Positions 12,771-22,426 of a DNA stretch of 64,000 nucleotides are shown here, one piece after another. The notes beneath the pieces are model-generated. The model made no database searches and had not been told where the DNA came from. It saw nothing but the letters and a program-made list of their open reading frames with translations. The stretch lies in contig CM049307.1 of assembly GCA_026874595.1 (NCBI GenBank), positions 75,244,643 through 75,308,642 of the forward strand, read 5' to 3'. Source of the DNA: Sipunculus nudus (lineage: Eukaryota > Annelida > Sipuncula > Golfingiida > Sipunculidae). The translations under genes and the position numbers were made by a program. Numbering within the stretch: position 1 is the first letter of the stretch; each line of letters begins with the position of its first letter.

Positions 12771-13705
12771 ATGCAACATTTTCACGAGGGATTTAAACAT
12801 ACATTTAAATTATGGATAGGCGTCACACAGCACGTGGATTTCTATACTCATACAGCTGGCAACGTATTAGATGTGGTAATCACTGAAGCGGGCAGTAACA
12901 TTAAAGTGACCAAATGTGTACCTGGACCTTTTATTTCCGATCATCGTGCTGTAGTGTGTAAACTTACAACTCCAAAAGATGACCTAACACCACAGATGTG
13001 TTAATATAGAAAGTTAGATGGAAACAGAGATGGAAAAGGATCTAAATGAAATCACATTGTCTGATAAAACAGTGACATTGACATATTAGTAAACAAGTTA
13101 GAAAGTGATTTCCGTGCTATTCTGGACAAACATGCCTCACTTAAAGCTAAAAAACAGAAAAAACAGTATCCATGGTATAATGAGGACATTAAAGAACAAA
13201 AAAGAAAACTAAGACGCAGAGAGAGGCTGTGGAAAAAATACAGAACAGATCCGACACTGAAAGCTCTAAAAGTAGAACGGGCTAAATATAACAACATGCT
13301 TTAATTATCAAAAATAAATACACTAAGTAAAAAAGATACAAGAATGCGGAGATAACACAAAGAAACTGTACAAGCTTGTCACTGAGATTACAGGTGTTAA
13401 TAAAGCAATCCTCTGCCAGAGGGGCTATGTGATAAGGATCTATAGCCAACCAATTAGCCGAATTTTCCTGAGTAAAATAAACAAAATAAGATCAAGTCTG
13501 GACAAATTTCCACGATAACAGCTTCAAGAAAAGATGTAAAATCTTTAAATAACTTCTATTTTAACTTTTAAGTGTCATTGTTAATTTAGTAAAAATGTGG
13601 TTCAATTTTTAATTATGATGTTTTAGTTGTAAAGCGCATTTGAAACATACGTGTAAAAATTGCGCTATATGAAATAAATATAGCTATAATTGTAGTTATA
13701 GTTAT
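12771..13705 (+). pseudogene. LINE retrotransposon relic (endonuclease C-terminus plus 3' tail, RT missing)
   Basis: The frame at 12771-13004 resembles the C-terminal part of an APE-type endonuclease of non-LTR retrotransposons, including the SDHRAVV catalytic histidine region. After a frame break the next segment (about 13080-13310) encodes the lysine/arginine-rich linker with PWYNEDIK that follows the endonuclease in CR1/Jockey-type LINEs. Reverse transcriptase is absent. At about 13625-13680 a typical CR1/L2 3' tail occurs (AAAGCGC...GCGCTATATGAAATAAAT), followed by short TAGTTATA-like repeats. It is a decayed, internally deleted copy. Confidence 0.7.
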
Positions 13706-13989
13706 GTATTCCGATAGTCTATCATACACAGCGCCAGTTGGCACTGCCAAAGTTGATTTGGTTGGTGATTTGTCACACCTCTGTCAGACCGGGCTACTTT
13801 TAGCTCAAGGATCGTCTGTTTGTAACGCCTGGCGGACTGGTGGAAATGCGCATGCGCGAGTCAGTGGCGGCAGTTTGTCACACTTTAGAGAATATGCCAT
13901 GTAACTGGTGCTGCGCGTGCTTGACAACCAGAATATTTGTTGAACTTGAGAGAAACACATTTCTGCTACGTCATATGGACATTTACAAT

Positions 13990-14410
13990 ACTCCGGGAAA
14001 CAGGATCATAAAACTGAAACATCGTACCAAACGACAGAAATACCGATTTACGCATCCCTCAAAGTCAAACAGAAAAGGTACCGGTCTATTTTCTTCCTTT
14101 TATAGACTTATACTGTTGGAAATATAAACCGAGGATTCTAAACGTTCATCACTTAAACCAAACGACAGCGATGCAGAAAAACTCATCAATACAAGTCAAA
14201 GTGTACAGGTACCAGTCTATTTTCTTCTTTCTTTAGACATATTTGCTTAATATATACTGTCTGAAATACGGATCGTGGAACCAGGAACTTATTTCAATCG
14301 GACATAAAGACGGGAATGCAGATTTACTCTTCGCCAAAGGTTAATGAGTAAAGGGACCAATCTATTTTAATTCTTTAATAGACTTAAACACTGTTTAACA
14401 TAGACTGAGA
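13990..14410 (+). repeat. Three diverged tandem copies (about 130-140 bp) upstream of the ankyrin gene
   Basis: Blocks ending in GGTACCGGTCTATTTTCTTC (14075), GGTACCAGTCTATTTTCTTC (14209) and GGGACCAATCTATTTTAATT (14353) are each preceded by related A-rich sequence and followed by TTTATAGACTTA, TTTAGACATAT or TAATAGACTTA. They lie in the presumed 5' UTR or promoter of the ankyrin gene. Confidence 0.65.
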
Positions 14411-14449
14411 TTCTATAATATATTTATAGTGGTGAGAATTATATTACAT

Positions 14450-17116
14450 ATGCCGACGAAAATTGAAAATTTCATCAACATGGGCGCGTTGGTAGAAGAT
14501 ACCAGCGGCGGTGTGCTCCTGAAGGCCGTTTCTGCCGGTAGAGTGCGCCAGGTGCGCCTGCTTTTAGATTCAGGAGTGGATATTGAACGAGAAGACGACT
14601 GCGGACAAACCGCGCTGATTCGAGCAATCTTTGTGGAGAGGACGCGCAGCCGAGAGAAGATAATCCGGATTCTTCTGCGTCACGGCGCCCGGGTAAGTCA
14701 CGCCGATATCGTAGGACGCACAGCTGTGTCCTGGGCTTGTATGTACGGGCGGGACAGGGAGGTGACCCAGCTGCTGCAACATGCTGACGTAGACTTCGAT
14801 CCGAACAAACCAGACAGTCAAGGCAGCACTCCCCTTCTGTATGCAGTCTCTTCTGGCAGTGCTGGCGCAGTCAAGACTATGGTCGAAGTTCTGCGCAGAT
14901 ACGACTTGAGCGTTGATGTACCGAACAACGGTGGTATAACTCCGCTTACTTTGGCCACCCAGCTGGGTTATGATGTATGTGCAAGTATTTTAATACAACA
15001 AGGGAACGCCACAGCAGGGTCTGTTGCACCGGACCGCTGGGCCATAAAGACAAGGCCTGGTATTCTCCAAAACAGCAAATCTCAATTTCCTCCTATTCTC
15101 GAGCAAGCCGTGGCACAAAAGATAAAATTCAGAGAAAACAGAGCTAGCCAGCAACGAATTTACACGCCGGTCGAATCGGACGAAGATTCAAGTTACGGAT
15201 CTGAAGTTTCATACTACAGCGACCAGTCGTTCGATCATATCCACATCGGATCGCCGCGAGGTGGCGCTTTTTCTCCTCTCCTGACACGTCGGACGCCATC
15301 TTTGACTTCTAGCACTGAGGGTAATATCAGCTCCAGTGCTGACGAGGCTGACCTTGTTTCTCAGCCAGTCACGGAAATTCGGAGAAAGAAGCGAGCTGCT
15401 TTCCAACCAGCCAGAGATCTTTACCAGATTTTTCGTATCATCGAACAAGAGATGAGTCCAGCCTATCGCCAGCCCGCCGTGACGCCCTCCGTCCCGCGTT
15501 CTACGACCCCATTGAGTGAGTCACGTGGTATCGTCAGCAGCACTCCAAGAAAGAGTAAAGGTAATTACACATTTATTTATTTATTTATTTTATATAAATA
15601 AAAGTAGGATCTTCGCCTGTAGGGTGGCGCTTTCTTTTATATACATGGATATAGATTTCGGCACTTGCATGGGGTTGCACCAGGTGGCCACTAAGGATAA
15701 CTAAAATAGACAAATCTGATAGCACATTTTAGTCACCAACCCACCTATGCACTTGAGTGGGATCATAAACACTGTACAGTTTGTATCTTTAGAAAGGGCA
15801 TACCCCATAAAATCACGGGTATTTTTTTTTTCAGACACAATTCAGGTTTGAAAAGTTAATACCGTAAAGTTAGGTATGTGTAGATCATTATGTAATACAA
15901 TAATAGTCAAAGCCAAGTCGCTACAAATACATTTTCACTGCCATTGTCAGGGCGGCTGTGGGCAATGTGGGACCAAGATACACAATAACTGATATAAAAC
16001 TTCCTGTTGCAAATGTGTAGCCGTTGGTATATAAATAAGATACTTATAACTGTATGTATAAGACCAAATATGAATATGAATCAGCCATTATTGAACGCAT
16101 TCGTTAAATTAGCTCATTTTAGATAGATTTATTCAGAACTTTATACGATATGGTATACGGTTATGTTTGATCACAGGCGCTTGAATTGCTATTACTGTAG
16201 ATTTCGGCAAAGTTTATTATAACTATTATAAAAATTTTAACTATTACTTATCTGACATTTTCCTAGCGTCTAGCGCAATATATGGCCCATCTCTTTATTA
16301 TTTACTTCATATTTGAGATAGGAAGGCAAGAAGCCCCCGTTGTTAGACCCGACAGCCATGGCATAGCAACCGAGGACCCGCTTTCTGATTGGCTGATATG
16401 TCTACTACTGGAGTCTTCAGATGGTGACACCGCTGACGTAACAATTGTTCAGCCAATCATGCATGTACTTCAAATTTAGCCTGAAACCGATGTGCCATGG
16501 CTGTCGGGTCTAACAACGGGGGCTTCTTGCCTGCCTATCTCAAATATTAAGTAAATAATAAAGAGATGGACCATATATTGTGAAAAACGCAAGGAAACTG
16601 TCAGATAAGTAATAGTTATAAGTAAATGACTCAGAAAAGTAACTAATTTAACCGAAATCTACACTAATAGCAATTCAAAAGCGCCTGTGGTTTGATGTGC
16701 GTTGCGGACTTTGGTTCGCCATGCACCAGTCCCTATGTATGACGCTTGGGACCATGGCTCCCCTAGTCAAAAGTTATACAAATAAGATGCGTTTTGATCA
16801 CGTGAACTATCACTGCATGGTTAATTATTTGTCTCTTGCAGGAAAGAAAACCAGCGACCCACGACAGGTCGACCTGAGGCGCCATCTGCTGAGCAAAAGC
16901 AACAAATCAAACCTGGTGGCTCAGGACTGTCCCGTGTCATCTACGTATCTTCCCGCTGTCATTGATTCTCTATCGAGTTCCAGTGATGAGAGTCTGTGCT
17001 CCTACTCAGCACCCAGGAAACAGATTTTACCAAAGATTTCTAAGACAATTCCATTGATTCAAAATCATCGCGCTAATGCCACAGTGCCCTCACCTAAAAA
17101 TTATTCCTACAACTAG
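14450..17116 (+). CDS. ANKRD63-like: Ankyrin-repeat protein, ANKRD63/ANKRD34-like (two coding exons)
   Basis: Exon 1 is 14450-15560 (donor AAAG|GTAATT) and exon 2 is 16842-17116 (acceptor CTCTTGCAG|GAAAG); the phase-1 junction joins cleanly for 461 residues. Five ankyrin repeats fill residues about 21-190, with TALIRA, TAVSWAC, TPLLYAV and TPLTLAT motifs. A disordered acidic/serine-rich region follows (near residue 230, SDEDSSYGSE), then a basic patch (RRKKR). Repeat number, an insertion in repeat 2 and the long low-complexity C terminus match vertebrate ANKRD63 better than other ankyrin proteins I know. Molecular function of that group is poorly defined; ankyrin repeats bind protein partners. 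The first ATG is 14450 in weak context; ATG 14480 (AACATGG) has better context and could be used instead. The assignment to the ANKRD63 group is from memory of the family. Confidence 0.8.
15597..15602 (+). promoter_or_regulatory. Possible intronic poly(A) signal AATAAA
   Basis: If exon 1 is read through its donor, the frame stops with TAA at 15599-15601, inside an AATAAA hexamer and just after four overlapping ATTTA motifs. This could make a short isoform ending about 13 residues after the junction. It is only a sequence coincidence until transcripts are seen. Confidence 0.3.
16172..16689. mobile_element. Foldback MITE in ankyrin-gene intron, 7-bp target duplication
   Basis: The 518-bp element begins CACAGGCGC and ends GCGCCTGTG. 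Its arms of about 190-200 bp are inverted repeats reaching inward to the CCGACAGCCATGGCA / TGCCATGGCTGTCGG pair. It is flanked by GTTTGAT at 16165-16171 and 16690-16696. Length of the duplication (7, or 8 with one mismatch) and the ends would suit a hAT-like or Mutator-like mobiliser, which I cannot decide. It carries no transposase. Confidence 0.85.
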
Positions 17117-17420
17117 AGTTTTCTATTTTTTCTGAGACTGTTGAACAGTAAATGATAAATTTACGAAACTAACTTACGAAACCAATTTGTGATATATAAG
17201 CTATTTACATGTTAGAGATATTGATATATAGATTATGCACGGAAGTTTGTTACTTTTGCTCACATTAATTTCGTCCTGTTTTATGCAAACGTCTATGCAC
17301 TTTAGATCTTGTATACAATTATTGTTTTTTTAATCTGTTAGGTTGATAGATATTGCTTACATAAAAGTGTTTTTCTAAAGCTTTTAGTGACTTTACGAGT
17401 CAGATACAAATTATTTGGTA
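17117..17420. other. 3' flank of the ankyrin gene
   Basis: AT-rich sequence, presumably 3' UTR and beyond. I see no canonical AATAAA here, so the cleavage site is not determined. Confidence 0.5.
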
Positions 17421-17429
17421 TATAGGCCC

Positions 17430-17940
17430 ATTCCGTATTCATGCAAATTTAATACTGATGGTGTTTACAATTTTCCATCCTTCCGCCAGAGGTCGTTTCT
17501 AACCACAATGCACCTCTTCCTGTTTGGGCACTGTGGGACTGCCGGGCTACTTTTCTCAGCTGTCAAACTTTACAATCAAAATTGGGTACATAACAAGGAA
17601 ACACCTTTTGTTTACATTTCACATGCGCATGCTTACATAATATTACTTATTCCACTAAGTCCTTGCCACAAGAAAACCCATGTTTATGTAATTTGACTTG
17701 AGCAAATTCTTATTCAACGTACTTAACGGACTCAATACCCTCTTCACTATTTATACTACGCCATCTGTATATGCAGAAGCCCCGGTGCATTGTGGGCTGC
17801 ATATTTAGAAGCCTACAAACCCTAACCAGCAGAGTCGTTATCTTGAGAGTCCGATTCTGCCCAATGTGACAGTTATCCACACGGTTCTTTGATTGACTGG
17901 TCACTTACGGCAGCCAGAACAAGAGCTAATCAAATTTGGA
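17430..17940 (-). repeat. Left member of a 3-kb-spaced inverted duplication
   Basis: Its reverse complement aligns, with substitutions and indels, to 20470-20905. Best conserved are a 19-bp block GCCCACAATGCACCGGGGC (plus-strand 17779-17797), GGTTAGGGTTTGT, AGTGAAGAGGGT and CATGTGAAATGT. A TATAAATA sequence follows the 19-mer in the same orientation. No convincing protein is encoded. Confidence 0.7.
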
Positions 17941-18414
17941 CATTACAGTCTAAACGTTAGGCGGTAGAGAGTTTTCCTTAGTCACATTTTTATTACATAT
18001 ATCATAGGGATCGAAACTTGAAGTGAGGAATTAAAGGCAAAGTTTGAGAGAGATTAGTTTAGTCATAAAAGGCATTTATTTCTTTTTAATTATCTGAGTG
18101 TACTCATGATCAAGATACATATATTAAGTTACAAAATACCTGGGAGTCTGAAATTGAGCCAGCGACGTCATTATTGTTTTTCATCGTGGATATTGATAAT
18201 TTTATCAGCAACATGAAGAGCGCAAGGAATTCAAACAAAAGTTTCAAGGTTTAGTACCGTTTATGTTACACAGTTAACACATTACGCCAGTCAGCCAGAT
18301 AATCAAATAATCCAATGATTCACACTTTAGGGATCTGTGTGAACTTCTAATTTTTTCATTTAAACAATTCGTTTTTTTAGCCGTTTCGTACCGTTCCTTC
18401 CTTTTCACAATCCG

Positions 18415-19340
18415 TGTATCACATGTGACGGTTTTTGCGGTGGTCTGTTAACATCTTTCATTTCGCGTGTCAAATGACAGGCCTTTCCCGGTATTTCGGC
18501 AAAACCTATCTTTTCGAGTGTCATGTATTTCGCGGTATTCTGTTATTACATCTCATTTCGAGTGACACATGACAGGCTTTTCCCGGTATTTCGGCAAAAC
18601 CTTTCTTTTCGAGTGTCACGTATTTCGCGGTATTCTGTTGTATAATCTCATTTTGAGTGTCACGTGTCAAGATTTTTACGGTGGTCTGTTAAATCTTTCA
18701 TTTCGAGTGTCATATGACAGGTTTTGCCCTGTATTTGACGTACCTATCTTTTCGAGGGTAACGTATTTCGTGGTATTCTGTAATAACATCTCATTTTGAG
18801 TGTCACGTGTCAAGATTTTTCACGATGGTCTGTTAAAATCTTTCATTTCGAGTGTCACATAACAGGTTTACCCCAGTATTTCGACATAAACGTTCTTTGT
18901 CGAGTGTCAGGTGTTTCGCGTTATTCTGTAAAAACATCTCATTTTGAGTGTCACGTGTCAAGATTTTCACGGTGGTCCGTTAACATCATTAATTTCGAGT
19001 GTCACATGCAGGCTTTTCCCGATATTTCGGCAAAACCTATCTTTTCGAGTGTCACGTATTTTGCGGTATTCTGTTGAAACATCTCATTTCGAGTGTCACG
19101 GGTCTAGCTTTGCGCGGTGATCTGTTAAAATCTTTCATTTCGAGTGTCACATGGTAGGCTTTTCCTGGTGTGTCGACATAAAATTTCTTTTTCGAGTGTG
19201 CTTTTATAACATTTCATTTTGAGTATATCATATCACGCTTTCCGCGGTGATCTGTTAAAATCTTTCATTTCGAGTGTAGCGTGTCACCGCTTTTCGCAGT
19301 GGAATTTTATTATCTGTCATTTCGAGTTTCGTGGTTTGTT
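18415..19340. repeat. Higher-order satellite array, period about 146 bp from three related 44-52-bp subunits
   Basis: The phrase CGAGTGTCA recurs every 44-52 bp. Three subunit types alternate: one with GTCACGTGTCAAG and GGTGGTCTGTTAA, one with CACATGACAGGCTTTTCCC and CGGCAAAACC, one with GTCACGTATTTCGCGGTATT. The first type recurs at 18654, 18798, 18945 and 19090, which gives spacings of 144-147 bp. The array decays toward 19450. Open frames in it are repeat shadows. Confidence 0.85.
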
Positions 19341-19449
19341 GTTATAGGTTAGTGTCACGTGTCATGTATTTCTTCGTTTTATTATAGGCTACTGTTATTT
19401 AATTTCAGTTGTCGCTTATTTCTCTGTTTTCTTCAACAACCGGTCATGT

Positions 19450-20440
19450 TCGAGAGCAAGTTTGCAAGTATTTCATCGTACTGTTATGGTCTTTTATAAA
19501 GTATACTGATTCCTTATATGTCTATTGTGCCTTACTGCGTGATAGATTTTTTACCATCTTTTTCTGAGACAGGTTCCTGAAAAGTTTATGTTACCTCATA
19601 CTGGGAAAACGGGGATTATAAAGACGCAATGTTCAACCAACAACTAGGGCTACAGGCTTGCTATTTTGGTTTTCCCACTGCTTCGGTGGTTTAATTTGTT
19701 TCACATATTCGGTTTCACATATTACCTTTCAGTTATGAATATTTAAACGTAGCCTTTATGCGATTATACTTCGCACATTTTCTCACGATATAACACGGTA
19801 TTACAATAATCCCGGTGAACTGAGTAAATAAAGTTGAAGTCAGAAAGGCACTCTATCACATGGTCTTAACATATACTGTGGTAGGCGTTTTGTTCGCGAG
19901 GGTTTCAAGTGGGCGGTATTCGTGAAATAATAAAACCTTCATGAGTAAGGCGCCACATCTGCACAGAAATTTATTTTATAGCCTCATCTCACGTATATTG
20001 TGCTGGTAGCGTCATTGTTAGCATACATTTTATGTTAACCGAAATTCAAATTTTGATTGATAATTTAAATTATATCAATTCTTATATATATCCGACACTG
20101 TTGTATATTATGAATTTCAAGCTGCTCAATGTTTTCATAGTTCTTCGTGCAATTGTTAAGACATATAGGTATCTTAATTATAAGGTGCATATGAGGTATA
20201 ATTAATAGAATAAGGGATATGTACATTATGAAAGTTACTATACGGTAAATCTCGAAAACGAAACCCTCACGAAATGCTGAAGAAGTGAAATTCGCGAATG
20301 TTTAACGTCGCGGAGGTGAATCCAATCACATCCGTTCAGCCTTAGGCATGCTGTGCATTCTTCCATAATGAATAATATCTCTTATAGTGAACCATGGCAT
20401 TATGGAGGTAAATCTGTTATAAAAGGAAGAATTAGGAGTG
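19450..20440. other. Intergenic, nothing recognised
   Basis: AT-rich sequence without a gene, tandem array or clear mobile element that I can see. Confidence 0.5.
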
Positions 20441-20469
20441 ATCTTGATGGTGTTTTTGTTGGCTCAATA

Positions 20470-20905
20470 TACATTGTCTTTCGATTGGCGGACTTTTCCC
20501 AATACCGTTGCATGGTAAATGGCACACTGCGCACCGCCGGTTAGGGTTTGTGGGTGTCAGATGTTGGCGCCCACAATGCACCGGGGCAGAAATTCAAAAT
20601 ATACCAGCGGCACAGGTATAAATGTAGTGAAGAGGGTGATGCAGTGCGTTCAAATATGTTCGACAAGAATTTTTTCACGTGGGTGTTTTGTGGTAAAAAC
20701 TTCACGGAATACGTAATATTTTGTAATATATATGCATGTGAAATGTGAACAGGTGTTTCTTGAAATTTAACATATTTTGTTTTTTAAAGTTTTACAGTTG
20801 AGACAATTAGTCCCGGCCGTCCAACACTGCCTTACTGGAACAGCTTCATTATGAGTGGAAGGGTGGGTAAATGTATGAAAATGTATGGATGGGCTATTCG
20901 GCGGC
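20470..20905 (+). repeat. Right member of the inverted duplication
   Basis: It matches the reverse complement of 17430-17940. The conserved 19-mer is at 20569-20587 and TATAAAT at 20617-20623. Homology continues past GTGAAATGTGAACA and GTTTTACAGTTGAGA to about 20830, then weakens. Confidence 0.7.
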
Positions 20906-21716
20906 ACGAAATCCCACACAACAAAGTTAAAAGTGTCTTCTCGATAACCTTGTAAGACAAAAGTGTCTCCCTATAGAAAGAAGACATTCTCATTTTAGGA
21001 AAACAAGAACTCTGTGTTTTAAAGTATTGCTGACATAGGCGGAGCGAACATTCGCCGCTGAATGAAGTATGAAGACATTGTACTCACTAAAGTCGTGAAT
21101 TATAGTTCGGTGTTACTGTACTTGTGAATTTTTTGTGTGTGTTTTCCGATTACTTATTTAAAGAGAATCACGATTATTCTAATATATTCATTGATTCTTT
21201 TCAGTCTTTTAAATTCAGAACTTGCAATTGGCACTTCATGTACATATCATGTACTAGTATCACATATGTTGATTAAAAGATGTCCAGTTGAATATCTGTG
21301 TGTGTTCAATATAACTTTTAAAACATATCCTTCCCTCAGTATTAAAACGTTTCCTTTCTTCAGTAAAACAATAACATGAATTTCAATATAAGTGTATCAA
21401 TAAATAATTATTTAATTAATATATATTATATCATAATATATTATTTTGATTTTTTTGTGTTCTTTTGGTAGAGGACATGTTAGTGTAATGTTAAATATAA
21501 TCATGTTATTAATATATTATGTAAACAAAATTTAACGAACAAACCTTAGCAAGTATCCTAGGAAAAATGTTTAACTGTTAATCTGCTAATTTGAAAGCCT
21601 GTTTTGTTATCTTTATGAATCAATAAAATCGCTTTGGAAACGTATTTAGATAATCTGATATTGGATTCTTGGCGCAAACATGTTGTAATCATGAGTTCGC
21701 CTGCAAGTGCGCCCGC
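20906..21716. other. Intergenic, nothing recognised
   Basis: AT-rich sequence with several short AT palindromes around 21400-21450; no gene is supported. Confidence 0.5.
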
Positions 21717-21718
21717 TG

Positions 21719-21921
21719 ATAGCGCCCTCTATGTTAAGCATAGCGTGTAATAATATTAATTACAAGAAGCTTACAATATATTCTTTCTCACAGAATGCTA
21801 TTTTAATATATATTTGGTTATATAGAATGAACAATCAAAATAAAAATTTCATTTTATCATTAATTGTTGAGTGTCGTCTGCGTTGAATATCAGCTATTTC
21901 TGGTTTGCTATAGAGGGCGCT
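21719..21921. mobile_element. Possible 200-bp MITE with AGCGCCCTCTAT ends
   Basis: AGCGCCCTCTAT near 21720 is repeated in inverse as ATAGAGGGCGCT near 21910-21921. The 12 bp are identical. The target duplication is not clear, so the exact ends are uncertain. Confidence 0.5.
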
Positions 21922-22241
21922 TTAATTTATTTCCCACACGATTCCTCTCTTACAAGATATTTAAAAACACATATGTGACGACAAGGGGTGACAAATCCTT
22001 TTTATTTTACATTTTCAGCTTAAATAATAACAAACTTTACTGCACATAGCGCCTAAAGGATTGTCAGTATCAATTATTAACGCTTTGGAATCTTTACGGT
22101 AGCTATCGTTATGCTGCCACTCATGAATATGTATGACTGGCTCAGGGCCGTCATTTAATCTGATGTGATGGTCATGGGAGTTTTCGTGTAGTACCTCGAA
22201 ATAGGAGCAGATTTGAAGATGTAAAACAGCAAACAGGTGAC

Positions 22242-22386
22242 ATGACAGACGAGTACGACCCACTCGGACTGATCCTCGGTTCTTCAGGGAGCAGGGGAGA
22301 CAGGCTGCTGTTCCGATATCCCTATGAACCGGACGGAATACAGGAAAACACAGGCAGACGTATGAACTCATCCCTCCCTCATTCCT

Positions 22387-22426
<40 letters not shown>

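Noticed and set aside
14429..14449. Upstream in-frame extension of the ankyrin protein
   Set aside because: The extension starts with GTG, not ATG; eukaryotic initiation at the ATG at 14450 or 14480 is more likely.
18569..19077. Plus frames with repeated CHV and SVTCQDF phrases
   Set aside because: They follow the 146-bp satellite period and have no other support.
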